Assembly (NCBI GenBank): GCA_036924855.1
Contig: JBAGRP010000001.1
Coordinates: 5,816,001-5,880,000 of the forward strand
Direction: 5' to 3'
DNA length: 64,000 nucleotides
Source of the DNA: Nitrobacteraceae bacterium AZCC 2146
Lineage (GTDB): Bacteria; Pseudomonadota; Alphaproteobacteria; Rhizobiales; Xanthobacteraceae
The notes under the pieces were generated by a model. It was given only the letters and a program-made list of their open reading frames with translations, was not told the origin of the DNA and did no database searches. This document shows positions 18,918 to 28,123 of the stretch, in pieces. Position 1 is the first letter of the stretch; each line of letters starts with the position of its first letter. The position numbers and the translations under genes were made by a program.

Positions 18918-19560
18918 CTAGACGGGATATTTCCCACGGTAGGCGCTGGAAATCTCCGCCGATCCCACGGAGCGACCCGCATCGATCTCCTTTTCCATCT
19001 GGTGCATGAGCATTTCAACCCTGTCTGCCGTGGCTGGATCGCTCCGGAGGAGAACGCGCGTCGTATCGAGCAAATGAGCCTGCATGAGCGACACGGCCAA
19101 TGCTGCTTCGCGGCGGATGACCGCGTTCATAAGTGCCTCATGCTCACCGTCGACGTCTCGGTTGCCTAATTCATCGTGAGCGGACAAACGGCGGTAGCGG
19201 TCAACGTAATCGTAAAGCAACGCCCGGTACGACAAGAGCCTGGGCGCGCCACAAGCGGCGACCAATGAACCATGAAAAGCTTGGTGATTGCGCTCCCAAG
19301 TGTCCTCGAAAAACCGCGCCGCCGACTGACCCTGAGGGGCCATCCCCAAGCGGTGGCCCGCCGCGAGAATATTCGCTTCCCAGTCGCGGTCGCCTTGCGC
19401 AATCGCCGACTGCAGCGCGGTTCCTTCGATCCAAACCATCGTCTTCATAACGTCGATCAGATCGGCAGCGGAAACCTTGGCGACATGGAAACCGCGTTGT
19501 CCCTCCGCGGTAACCAACCCTAACGAGGTCAACCGAGACAAGGCCTCGCGCAGTGGGCTT
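18918..19560 (-). pseudogene. GntR-family (FCD domain) regulator, 5' truncated
   Basis: From the recognition helix onward (SPLREALSRLTSLGLVTAEG) the protein is a normal FadR/FCD-type GntR regulator to its C-terminus. The effector domain includes MVWIEGTALQSAIAQGD and HEALMNAVIRRE. The first 35 or so residues, including the start of the winged helix, are missing. The frame runs on into sequence that on the other strand encodes a LivH fragment, so the two were joined by a rearrangement near 19555-19565. The open frame extends to 19643 but that extension is not GntR-like. Probably inactive. Confidence 0.8.
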
Positions 19561-19775
19561 TGGCGCTTGGGGGGCTGCTGTTTCTGCTGTCTTCGGGATT
19601 CTCGCTGATCTTCGGTTTGATAAGAATCCCGAACCTCGCGCATGGGGCCCTCTTCATGCTCGGAGCATACTTTGGCGCGACTCTCGTTTCCTGGCAGGTG
19701 AATTTCTGGGTAGCGGCTATCCTGAGCGGCCCTCTTGGAATGATCTCAAGAATACCGCTTGTGACGCACCTCTGA
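19558..19775 (+). pseudogene. Branched-chain amino acid ABC permease (LivH) fragment
   Basis: About 60 residues (LALGGLLFLLSSGFSLIFGL, then NLAHGALFMLGAYFGA) match the first membrane segments of LivH permeases. The true N-terminus is missing at the junction with the GntR relic, and the fragment ends after GPLGMISRI. It is a rearrangement remnant and not a functional gene. Confidence 0.75.
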
Positions 19776-20000
19776 CGGAATGTGATCGGCTGCCGCGTGA
19801 ACGCTCCAACCAATTCCAAAGCCAGGCTTGCTACTGAATAAAGAGAAGCGGGCTAATTAAAGTTTCGGAGATTCGCTATGTTTCCGGTTACCAGCCTTCA
19901 TCTTGCAAGGAAGCCAGTTTTGATCTTCCGCGCCGGGGGGGTGCCGATCGCCCCGAGAACGAAGACTTTACTCCATACCGATGCCATTGGACGGGTTAGG

Positions 20001-20017
20001 ACTAACCGTTTAGTCTA
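20001..20017. promoter_or_regulatory. Operator-like palindrome, site F
   Basis: ACTAACCGTTTAGTCTA, identical to site A, lies 83 bases upstream of the second ABC ATPase start. This links the second importer to the regulon on the left. Confidence 0.65.
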
Positions 20018-20099
20018 TTACAATTGACTCTGCAGATGTGATCTGTATCAATTGCACCTGCCGTGACAGAGCAGGACTTCAAATAGTAAGGCCGATGCC

Positions 20100-20879
20100 A
20101 TGAACGCCGACTATCTCGAGATTATTGGGGTGGACAAAGTCTACGGCGGCTCGGGAAAGCAAACCTTCGCGCTTGAGCGGATTAACCTTTCGATAAAGCA
20201 ATCCGAATTCCTTAGTATCGTTGGGCCGAGCGGCTGTGGAAAAAGTACTCTGCTTAGATGCGTAGCCGGTCTCGAGCGAGTGACAAATGGCACCATAACC
20301 CTGAACGGAGATGCGATTCTAAAACCGCCTGCGCATTTAGGCGTCGTGTTCCAGGGCGACACGCTTGCCGATTGGCGAACGATCCTGAGGAATGTGCTTC
20401 TGGTCGCCGAGTTTAAGGGGTTAGACACTGGTCCGTTGGAAGAGCGGGCTCTCGACCTTCTAAAAATGTTCGGCTTGGATCACGTTGCGGATAAGCATCC
20501 ATGGGAGCTTTCCGGGGGAATGCGACAGCGCGCTGCAATCTGCAGGGCGCTGCTGGACGATCCTCAGCTTTTACTCATGGACGAGCCTTTCGGAGCTCTT
20601 GACGCCATGACGAGAGAGCAGCTCAATGTCGAATTGCAACGCATCTGGTTAGCATCGCGCAAGACCGTTTTGTTCATCACGCACAGTATCGCGGAAGCCG
20701 TATTCCTTTCGGACCGCGTTGCGGTTATGTCGCATAACCCTGGCCGGCTGGTCGACGTCATCGAGATTGATTTGCCGCGCCCGCGACATCTCTCGATTAG
20801 GGAAACCTCCGAATTCGGCGTCTATGTTGGAAAGATAAGGAAGATATTTCTATCTCTAGGGATACTGAAGGATAATTGA
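20100..20879 (+). CDS. ABC transporter ATPase, NitT/TauT type (second importer)
   Basis: 259 residues. Walker A GPSGCGKST is near residue 44, the signature is LSGGMRQR, Walker B is LLMDEPFGALD and the H-loop is FITHSIAEAVFLSDRV. It is closely related to the ATPase at 3806-4624. First gene of an ATPase/permease/binding-protein operon; its stop codon overlaps the permease start (TGATG). Confidence 0.92.
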   Translation: MNADYLEIIGVDKVYGGSGKQTFALERINLSIKQSEFLSIVGPSGCGKSTLLRCVAGLERVTNGTITLNGDAILKPPAHLGVVFQGDTLADWRTILRNVLLVAEFKGLDTGPLEERALDLLKMFGLDHVADKHPWELSGGMRQRAAICRALLDDPQLLLMDEPFGALDAMTREQLNVELQRIWLASRKTVLFITHSIAEAVFLSDRVAVMSHNPGRLVDVIEIDLPRPRHLSIRETSEFGVYVGKIRKIFLSLGILKDN

Positions 20880-21658
20880 TGAGCATCTTGCACAATCGAG
20901 CTGCTCTCACCGTCGTAGTCCTGGCGGCGTCCGTCGTCGTCTGGGAAACAGCGTGCCGTTATTATCAGCCGCCCGCGTTCGTTTTGCCGGCCCCCAGCCA
21001 GATTGCAGCTGAGTTCGCGACGACGCCCGTTTATTTCTTGCGAGAGGCTTTAGTCACTTTAGCTGAGACAGTCGCTGGCTTCGTGCTTGCGATTGCATTC
21101 GGCTTGGCACTGGCTTTGGCGATCAACTCGTCGCGTTTTCTTGAAGCGACGCTCTACACATTGTTGGTTGCGTTGAACAGCGTTCCCAAGGTCGCTCTTG
21201 CGCCTGTGTTCATCATTTGGATGGGGACGGGGGTAGCGCCGAAAGTTACGATCGCCTTGGCGATCGCGATATTTCCCGTCGTCATCGACTTCGTGCTCGG
21301 TCTACGATCTTCTGATCCACAACTGGTCGATCTGGCTCATACAGCAAGATCCTCATGGCTGAAGATACTGTTGAAGGTGCGGCTGCCCAGCGCGCTTCCG
21401 AGCATGTTCGCCGGCATGAAGGTGGCCATCTCACTGGCTTTGGTCGGCGCGATCGTCGGAGAATTCGTTGCCGGCGAGACGGGATTGGGGCAGGTAATCC
21501 TCCTCGCCCAAGGTCAGTTTCAAACAGCGCGCATGTTCGTCGCCATTGTAATCTTGGGGCTGCTCGGAGCCGCGCTTTTCTATCTTTTGGATTTTTCCGA
21601 GCGAATGCTGATTCCTTGGCACATCTCGCAACGAGCGCCAAGAAGCGGCAGGCCCTGA
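20879..21658 (+). CDS. ABC transporter permease, NitT/TauT type (second importer)
   Basis: 259 residues with about six membrane segments. The SsuC/TauC-type loop is HTARSSWLKILLKVRLPSAL followed by PSMFAGMKVAIS. The ATG at 20879 overlaps the ATPase stop; a TTG one codon earlier is also open. Same transporter class as 2924-3790. Confidence 0.9.
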   Translation: MSILHNRAALTVVVLAASVVVWETACRYYQPPAFVLPAPSQIAAEFATTPVYFLREALVTLAETVAGFVLAIAFGLALALAINSSRFLEATLYTLLVALNSVPKVALAPVFIIWMGTGVAPKVTIALAIAIFPVVIDFVLGLRSSDPQLVDLAHTARSSWLKILLKVRLPSALPSMFAGMKVAISLALVGAIVGEFVAGETGLGQVILLAQGQFQTARMFVAIVILGLLGAALFYLLDFSERMLIPWHISQRAPRSGRP

Positions 21659-21707
21659 TCGGTAAGAGGGATCAGTGTTTTCTCCTATGGACCGCAGGAG
21701 GTTTGTT

Positions 21708-22712
21708 ATGAAATCCCAACGTTTTTTGAAGTTCTCCGTTCTAGCATTTGCGGCTCAATTCCTCCTTTCGCTTTCGCTCACCCCGCTCTTTGCCGCTGAC
21801 AAGGTCATAATTAGGATGGATTGGGCACCGTCAGGAGTCCATGCGCCTTTCCATCTAGCTCTGGCGAAGGGCTGGTTCCGGGATGCCGGAATCGACGTCG
21901 AACTCCAAGATGGCAAGGGAAGCATCAACACGCTGCAGCTTTTGGCGACAGGAGAGGCGGACATCGGCGAAGTAACAACGGGCATCGTTCCTATCGCCAG
22001 AGAATCTGGAATGAGGGTCAAAGCAGTCCTCGGTTTGGCGAGACGCAGCGCGCTATCGGTTCTTGTGCCCCAAGGGTCATCGATGAGGGCAGCCGAGGAT
22101 CTCCGAGGCAAAAGGATTGTGCTTTTCGCGGCGAGCCCTTGGACTCCGTTCGTCGACACGTTCCTGAAATCGGCTGGAATGAAGCGGAGCGACGTCCAGA
22201 TGGTCATGGTCGATCCCGCTGCGTTGCTTCCGACTTACAGCTCTAAGCAGGTCGATGCATTCATGACACTCGGGCCGGGCGCAGCGCATGTTCTTAAATC
22301 GAGGCCGTCACGTGCTATCGATGCGGACCAGTATGGTGTCATTTTCCCGGACCATGGATTGGTCGTAAATGAAGATTTCATTAAAAGCCGGGGACCGGTG
22401 TTGAAGAAGGTGCTCGAGATTGCCGTCAAGGCGTGGAAGTACGTTCTCGACGGTCATGAGGACGAAGCAATGGAAGCGATCCTCGCAAACCGTCCCAATC
22501 ATAATCTTGATAGAGACGTTCTTCGGGCCCATTGGGACCTGTATAAGGCTTATCTTGACACGCCTAATACAACGGGAAAGCCGTTTGGCTGGCAGTCGGA
22601 CAAGGACTGGGAAGCCGCGAATAAGACGTTGGTTGGCGCTGGCGTGATCAAGTCCGGAAAACAGATAAGCGATTTCTACACGAACGACTTTGTTCCTGAT
22701 GCTTCATATTGA
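21708..22712 (+). CDS. ABC transporter substrate-binding protein, NMT1/THI5-like (second importer)
   Basis: 334 residues with AGGAGG shortly upstream and a Sec signal peptide (hydrophobic LKFSVLAFAAQFLLSLSL, cleavage near LFAAD). The mature protein (IIRMDWAPSGVHAPFHLALAKGWF) is an NMT1/THI5-like periplasmic binder. Both this and the paralogue at 4762-5802 end in a YTNDFVP segment. The ligand is unknown but probably relates to the pathway encoded beside it. Confidence 0.9.
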   Translation: MKSQRFLKFSVLAFAAQFLLSLSLTPLFAADKVIIRMDWAPSGVHAPFHLALAKGWFRDAGIDVELQDGKGSINTLQLLATGEADIGEVTTGIVPIARESGMRVKAVLGLARRSALSVLVPQGSSMRAAEDLRGKRIVLFAASPWTPFVDTFLKSAGMKRSDVQMVMVDPAALLPTYSSKQVDAFMTLGPGAAHVLKSRPSRAIDADQYGVIFPDHGLVVNEDFIKSRGPVLKKVLEIAVKAWKYVLDGHEDEAMEAILANRPNHNLDRDVLRAHWDLYKAYLDTPNTTGKPFGWQSDKDWEAANKTLVGAGVIKSGKQISDFYTNDFVPDASY

Positions 22713-22735
22713 GCTTCACGCAGAGAGTTTATCAC

Positions 22736-23548
22736 ATGCAGAATTCTATTCGCGATTTGTTTGATCTTAGTGGCAAGACGGCCATCATCACCGGGGCGGG
22801 CAGCGGTCTCGGGCGCTGTTTTGCGGCGGCACTGGCTTCATTCGGTTCCGCAGTCATTTGTGCCGACCGCGACCTCGCAGGGGCGAACGAGACTTGCGAG
22901 TCCATCCGCTCCTCAGGAGGAATATCTGAAGCAGTCGGTGTGGATGTTACAGATGCGGAATCCGTGAGGCTAATGTTCGAGAAGGCAACATCCGCAGGGC
23001 GTCGCATTGATGTGCTCGTCAACAATGCCGGTATAGCGACCCCTCCCAAGAGAATTCATGAGCTATCACTGGACGATTGGGACAGGCTGATGGCAGTGAA
23101 CCTTCGCGCGGTTTTCGTGTGTAGCCGGCTAGTCATTCCAAATATGCTGTCCGCAGATGGTGGCTGTATCATTAACATTTCGTCCATTCAGGGGCTCAGC
23201 GGTTTCTATCCCGGCTTCGCGGCGGCCACGGGAAGCTACGCCGCATCGAAAGCAGGGGTAATCGGATTAACAAAACAGATGGCCGTGGAGTACGCCGCCG
23301 ACAAAATCCGGGTTAACGCAATAGCGCCAGGCTACCATCGCGATACTAACCTCGGGAGAGAGAGAAAGGCGCTGGCTACAGACGAGATCATCTCGTCTTT
23401 CGACGACGCGGTGATGCGCCGGACCCCGATGGGACGTAAAGGAGATCCAACCGAAATGGATGGACTGGTCGTGTACCTCGCAAGCACCGCTTCGAGCTTC
23501 GTGACGGGGCAAGTCTTTGTGCACGACGGCGGATGGATTGCTGGTTAG
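22736..23548 (+). CDS. Short-chain dehydrogenase/reductase (SDR)
   Basis: 270 residues. Cofactor motif TGAGSGLG, then NNAGIATP, the catalytic Ser in ISSIQGLSG and the YAASKAG Tyr-x-x-x-Lys. The C-terminus SFVTGQVFVHDGG is standard. An Asp at the end of beta-strand 2 (ICADRD) suggests NAD use. It follows the second importer by 23 bases and is probably cotranscribed; a second dehydrogenase for the same pathway is a fair inference. Confidence 0.88.
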   Translation: MQNSIRDLFDLSGKTAIITGAGSGLGRCFAAALASFGSAVICADRDLAGANETCESIRSSGGISEAVGVDVTDAESVRLMFEKATSAGRRIDVLVNNAGIATPPKRIHELSLDDWDRLMAVNLRAVFVCSRLVIPNMLSADGGCIINISSIQGLSGFYPGFAAATGSYAASKAGVIGLTKQMAVEYAADKIRVNAIAPGYHRDTNLGRERKALATDEIISSFDDAVMRRTPMGRKGDPTEMDGLVVYLASTASSFVTGQVFVHDGGWIAG

Positions 23549-24200
23549 CTCACGATTTCATCTCATGCGAGTTCGCTTCACCCTCGACCAGATGTTCAGA
23601 TCGGCCGGATCCACCGGGATCAGCCTCTCACTTAACAAGCGCCTCTCTACCGGGAGGACCCGGCAAATCACGGGCTGGTCGCCGATCCGCACCGACATCC
23701 TTCATGAAGTGGAGTTTGGCTCTTATGCCTCCTAAAACCAAAACGCCCTCAGAAGCCGACACGGCGAGAAGCTGCCATCCTTGGCATGCTGCTGACCTTA
23801 CCTTGCAGGTTGACGCTGCCCAATCGCCTAGTGAAGGCCACGATGTCCGAACTACTGGCGAACACGCGCAACCGCGTGTGATGACTCCAAAGTCGCAATC
23901 CGCACATCGCTCTTGGTATAACGCAAATTTTACTTGGGAGATTTTCTTCCCGCCCCGTGCGGCCGAGCAGTTCTTGGTCATCGTGTGGAGCTAAATTTGC
24001 AATTCTCGTCGCGAGATCTGGCGAAGCTCGGGCAGCGAGTTGCCGCGAGCAAAATTTTAGCTTGGGGGAGCGAAATTTTCGCCCTCAATGCAAAAAAGTG
24101 AGAGACCGCGCATGGCTTAAACAAAAATCGCAATTCTCATAGCTTTTGCTCGACTAGGCCCGCTGCGGTTAGAGTAGTTCCAGGAATTAAGCGGAGGAGC
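23549..24200. other. Intergenic, no recognised gene
   Basis: A 153-codon plus-strand frame and a 117-codon minus-strand frame overlap here, but neither shows a domain, a ribosome site or a plausible composition. The last 200 bases are AT-richer than the flanks (tracts such as AAAATTTTAG), consistent with a promoter region for the PAS protein gene. Confidence 0.5.
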
Positions 24201-25223
24201 TTGATATTGAGTTACTTCGAGGGCCATCGTGGCGCGGCTGATACGTTACGGTTTAATGAAGAGAAACTTGGCATCGGAAGTTGGCGCTGTGATGCAGCAA
24301 CCGGACAGATGCACTGGTCCCGCGGCTTCTATGAATTGTTTGGACTATGTCCCAGCAAGGTGGTTCCATCATACGCAGAAATTGAGCAGCGAATTCATCC
24401 CGACGATCGCCGTCCGAGGCGCGATTTTAGCGAATTGCTGCTCGACCGATCACTGCTTGAGGGTGAATTCCGCGTCATCAGGCCGAACGGAACGTTGCGT
24501 TGGATTTATAACCAGGCCGAGATATTGCTGGATATGGCTGGCGAGCGGGTGTGTGTCGTGGGCGTCGCGATCGACATCACTAGGCAGCGCGAATCGGTGC
24601 AGCCGCTCAGGGCCGCCGCCGAGCGCTACAATGCGCTGGTCCAGGTGGTGGAAGGGCTGTTGTGGATAGCCAGCTCCGATGGCCGTATCACGGCGCTGGC
24701 TAACTTGAAAGCGACAAAGCAAGACGCGCCGGATCTGTTCTATGGCAGGGGTTGGGTGGATCTGCTGCATGAAGAGGATCGGGATGCCGCGCTGGAAAGC
24801 TGGTCGGTCTCGGCCCAGACCGGGCGGCCTTATAAGGTCGAGCATCGCCTGAGGCAGCCCGACGGCACGTACCGGTGGTTCAGGTGCATTGCCGTGCCTG
24901 TCCTGAATGCGGATGGCAGCGCACAGGAATGGATTGGCATTTCCACCGATGTGCACCACGAGAAATTCGTGAGCCTCCCTACGCCGTCGTCCAGGCTCAC
25001 GGGCGCGCAAATGCGCGCCGCGCGCGGTATTTTGAACTGGTCGGTGAAACAACTGGCCGAGCGAACGAAGATTTCTCCGAGTGCGATCCGAAGGTTTGAG
25101 GAATATGATAGCACGCCGCCGATGCACGACGAATCGGTGGAGATCCTTCAGAATACGTTTTCGGATGCGGGGATAGAGTTTTTCTTCCCGCAGGTCGGCA
25201 AGCCAGGTCTTCGGCCGCGATAG
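24201..25223 (+). CDS. PAS-PAS sensor with C-terminal XRE-type helix-turn-helix
   Basis: 340 residues. The first PAS/PAC (LGIGSWRCDAATGQMHWSRG to VAIDITRQRES) and the second PAS/PAC (LVQVVEGLLWIASSDGRI to GISTDVHHEK) are of the PAS_3 type. The C-terminal 65 residues (LTGAQMRAARGILNWSVKQL, AERTKISPSAIRRFE) form a Cro/C1-type helix-turn-helix. No kinase domain follows, so it is likely a one-component sensor-regulator in which a ligand or redox cue on the PAS domains controls DNA binding. The start is TTG (24201 or 24207) behind a strong GGAGGAGC; no ATG fits. Confidence 0.82.
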   Translation: MILSYFEGHRGAADTLRFNEEKLGIGSWRCDAATGQMHWSRGFYELFGLCPSKVVPSYAEIEQRIHPDDRRPRRDFSELLLDRSLLEGEFRVIRPNGTLRWIYNQAEILLDMAGERVCVVGVAIDITRQRESVQPLRAAAERYNALVQVVEGLLWIASSDGRITALANLKATKQDAPDLFYGRGWVDLLHEEDRDAALESWSVSAQTGRPYKVEHRLRQPDGTYRWFRCIAVPVLNADGSAQEWIGISTDVHHEKFVSLPTPSSRLTGAQMRAARGILNWSVKQLAERTKISPSAIRRFEEYDSTPPMHDESVEILQNTFSDAGIEFFFPQVGKPGLRPR

Positions 25224-25564
25224 TAGCAGGCGGGCATTAGCTCCTAATAAAATTGCAAAGCGTCGATTTATTTTTTGGGTTTATGTACGGCCCAGGGTTT
25301 GTTCCGGCGCATATTTTCTGTCGAGCGCGAGGAAGGGGACATAAAATTTGTGTGGAATTTGAGAGCTGCTCGATCTAGCGCAATTTTTAGCTTCGCTTGC
25401 AGCGCAAGGGCACAATTTTTAGAGCGCGCCCCACACTTTGGATAAATTTTTCTTAACATTGTTCTAAATATTTTTCCTTAATTATACGTCTTGCACGCAC
25501 ACGTAGGGGAGAAGGACATGCAGCAGGCGGCGGCACCGATGGCAGGGCTCAGACGGGCGCTTCC
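25224..25564. other. AT-rich intergenic region
   Basis: No coding frame is supported. The sequence has several AATTTTT/AAATATTT tracts (25370-25490), unusual for this GC-rich window, and probably holds the promoter of the following small gene. Confidence 0.5.
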
Positions 25565-25903
25565 ATGAAGCAACCTGCAAGCGAAACTCCGAGTGAAATC
25601 GTTTCAGTTTTGTACCAGGCGGCCATTCCTAAACTTATCGTCCTGATTGAGCATAACCGCAGCGTGATCAAGCTAATTCAATTGAACGAACCGGCGCAGG
25701 GGGACGTGCGTGGAAACAGCATCGTTCTCGACGACGTGGCTCCGTGGCAGACATTGAGAAACACGTTGCCTGATGAATTTGATCTCCGGCTGCGCGAGGC
25801 GCTGCAATTCCTTCTGGAAGCCATGAAATACGAAATCTGGGTCGCGGATAGCAGCTGCTCAGGGAAGCGCCGTTCGCTGTCTGTCGAAACGGGGGACATC
25901 TAG
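25565..25903 (+). CDS. Hypothetical protein, 112 residues
   Basis: Unrecognised. The predicted protein is soluble and mixed alpha/beta, with a hydrophobic strand (IPKLIVLIEHN) and a central acidic segment (DDVAPWQTLRNTLPDEFD). It begins at ATG 25565 with only a weak ribosome site. It lies 117 bases upstream of the chemoreceptor gene on the same strand and could be cotranscribed with it. Codon use resembles the neighbours, so it is probably real. Confidence 0.5.
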   Translation: MKQPASETPSEIVSVLYQAAIPKLIVLIEHNRSVIKLIQLNEPAQGDVRGNSIVLDDVAPWQTLRNTLPDEFDLRLREALQFLLEAMKYEIWVADSSCSGKRRSLSVETGDI

Positions 25904-26020
25904 GCCGGTCCTGACATGCTGGCTTTCGTTCGTAAATCATCATCCGCCGTCTCGCGCCGACGCGCGCGCCTCATGCCGATCCATCTTTCAACTGGTTAGA
26001 GCAACCCGAGGAGTCTTGCC

Positions 26021-27703
26021 ATGCTCTCCAAACGTTCCATTCGCGCCAAATTGATTGTCGTTATTTCATTCCTGCTGATCGCACTGGCTGGCACCGGTCT
26101 GCTGGCCGTCACCAGGATGCAGACGCTCAACGCCCATACCGTCGATATCGCGACGAACTGGCTGCCGAGCGTGCGGATGCTCGGCGAGTTGCGGGCCGAA
26201 ATCATCCGCTACCGGCTCAATTTGTGGCAATTCGCGGGCGAAGCTGATCCGCTGCGGAAGACCGCCGCGGAAAAGACGATGGAGAGCACCGCGCAAGAGA
26301 TAGACGGGCTGTTCAAGGTCTACGAGCCACTCGTGACCTCGCCGGAAGAGCGCGTCCTGGCCGATGAGCTCAGACAATCGTGGAAGGAATATGCGCCTCG
26401 CGCCCGCGAGATCCTGGATATTAACCGCAAGGACAATGACATCATCAGGGCACGCGAGCTCATCGCGAACCTCACGCCGCTCGGGCTGAAGATCAATGGG
26501 ATTCTGAAAAAGGACATCGACCTGAACAACAAGGGCGCCCACGACGTCACGCAGACCGCTGCAGACAGCTACGCACTGGCCTTCGGGGTGATCGTCAGTA
26601 TTCTCGCTGGCTCCATGATCCTGGGCGTCGGTGCAGGCCTCTATCTGGTGCGGGACATTGTCCGCGGCATCGGCTCGATCATTACCCCGATGCGGGCGCT
26701 CGGCGAGGGAGACCTGACCGCAATCGTGCCGCATCAGGGAGAGAAGACCGAGATCGGTCAGATGGCTGACACGCTGCAAGTCTTCAAGGATGCGCTGATC
26801 GCAAAAAAAGCGGCCGACGAAGCTGCATCGGCGGAAGCGGATGCCAAGATCGCCCGCGCCCAGCGCGTCGATACCATCACGCGCCAGTTCGAATCGATGA
26901 TCGGCGAGCTGGTGGGCTCGCTATCGTCGTCATCGACCGAGCTGGAAGCCTCGGCCGGTACCCTGTCCAAGACCGCCGAGAATGCCCAGGAGCTTTCGAC
27001 TATGGTCGCCGCCGCGTCCGAAGAAGCCTCCACCAATGTTCAATCGGTCGCCTCGGCGACCGAAGAAATGGCGTCATCCGTCAACGAGATCAGCCGCCAG
27101 GTGCAGGAAGCCGCCTCGATCGCCAGAGAGGCTGTCGGGCAAGCAGAGAAGACCAACACCAGCATCACGGGGCTTTCGCAAGCCGCCGCCCGCATTGGCG
27201 ATGTCGTTGAACTGATCAACACCATTGCCGGACAGACCAATCTGCTGGCTCTGAACGCCACCATAGAAGCAGCGCGGGCCGGAGAAGCTGGTCGCGGCTT
27301 TGCGGTGGTGGCTTCCGAGGTCAAGGCGCTCGCTGAGCAAACTGCGAAAGCGACCGGCGAGATCAGTCACCAGATTGCAGGCATCCAGACGGCGACGCAG
27401 GACTCGGTGGTAGCGATCAGGGAGATCAGCGGAACGATCGGCCGGATCTCGGAAATCTCATCGACGATTGCATCCGCGGTCGAGGAGCAAGGCGCAGCGA
27501 CGCAGGAGATCTCCCGTAACGTCCAGCAGGCAGCGCAAGGTACGGCGCAGGTCAGTTCGAATATTTCCGATGTGCAGCGTGGTGCGAGCGAAACCGGATC
27601 TGCCTCCTCGCATGTTCTGTCGTCGGCGCAAATGCTGTCAAGCGATAGCGCAAAACTCAAGATGGAGGTCGAGAAATTCCTGACGGCGGTCCGCGCAGCC
27701 TGA
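26021..27703 (+). CDS. Methyl-accepting chemotaxis protein
   Basis: 560 residues with GAGGAG upstream. Membrane segment 1 covers about residues 9-30 ([20 protein letters not shown]). A roughly 150-residue periplasmic helical-bundle domain follows (INWLPS-type 4HB start: [20 protein letters not shown]). Membrane segment 2 is near 185-210 ([20 protein letters not shown]), then HAMP ([20 protein letters not shown]), then the cytoplasmic signalling helices with the conserved hairpin tip [20 protein letters not shown]. It would signal through CheA/CheW, which are not in this window. Ligand unknown. Confidence 0.93.
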   Translation: MLSKRSIRAKLIVVISFLLIALAGTGLLAVTRMQTLNAHTVDIATNWLPSVRMLGELRAEIIRYRLNLWQFAGEADPLRKTAAEKTMESTAQEIDGLFKVYEPLVTSPEERVLADELRQSWKEYAPRAREILDINRKDNDIIRARELIANLTPLGLKINGILKKDIDLNNKGAHDVTQTAADSYALAFGVIVSILAGSMILGVGAGLYLVRDIVRGIGSIITPMRALGEGDLTAIVPHQGEKTEIGQMADTLQVFKDALIAKKAADEAASAEADAKIARAQRVDTITRQFESMIGELVGSLSSSSTELEASAGTLSKTAENAQELSTMVAAASEEASTNVQSVASATEEMASSVNEISRQVQEAASIAREAVGQAEKTNTSITGLSQAAARIGDVVELINTIAGQTNLLALNATIEAARAGEAGRGFAVVASEVKALAEQTAKATGEISHQIAGIQTATQDSVVAIREISGTIGRISEISSTIASAVEEQGAATQEISRNVQQAAQGTAQVSSNISDVQRGASETGSASSHVLSSAQMLSSDSAKLKMEVEKFLTAVRAA

Positions 27704-27778
27704 CGGCGACAATGGCTGGCGTCTGCTCCGGGGCCGGCTGCCTGGTACATTTTCCGAATAGAGATGAGAGGCAAGACG

Positions 27779-28123
27779 ATGGCGACCATAATCGAACTGT
27801 TGCAAAGTTCAACCAAGGCCCCTCACACATCTGCCCACGCCAATCAAGTCGACATTGTTCAAATGGCTCCAGGAAAAACCAGGGATCAAATCGTGGCGAC
27901 CACAAGCATGTGCGAGGTATTGAGTGACAGCATCGATACGCTGCAGAAAAGTATCAAGAGGCTTAACGGCATAGTTAGCATGATCGACGACGATGCCACT
28001 CGTGAAAGCCTTGAGCATCAAATAGCAAAAATGCATGTGTCACTGTCGCTGGAATCGGCAAGACTATCTGGAATAATGCGCAGAATACAGCCGGCACTTC
28101 ATTGTGCATACCGGCCGGTGTGA
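27779..28123 (+). CDS. Hypothetical helical protein
   Basis: About 114 residues from ATG 27779 (MATIIELLQ), with GAGG 8 bases upstream. The sequence is mainly helical with heptad-like spacing (LSDSIDTLQKSIKRLNGIVSM) and no Cys cluster, signal peptide or membrane segment. It follows the chemoreceptor by 75 bases on the same strand, so a linked expression or accessory role is possible but not shown. The last residues run into the relic of the convergent MBL gene. Family not recognised. Confidence 0.5.
   Translation: MATIIELLQSSTKAPHTSAHANQVDIVQMAPGKTRDQIVATTSMCEVLSDSIDTLQKSIKRLNGIVSMIDDDATRESLEHQIAKMHVSLSLESARLSGIMRRIQPALHCAYRPV

Noticed and set aside
23533..23994. 153-codon plus-strand and 117-codon minus-strand frames as genes
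   Set aside because: They overlap each other, lack ribosome sites and show no recognisable domain.
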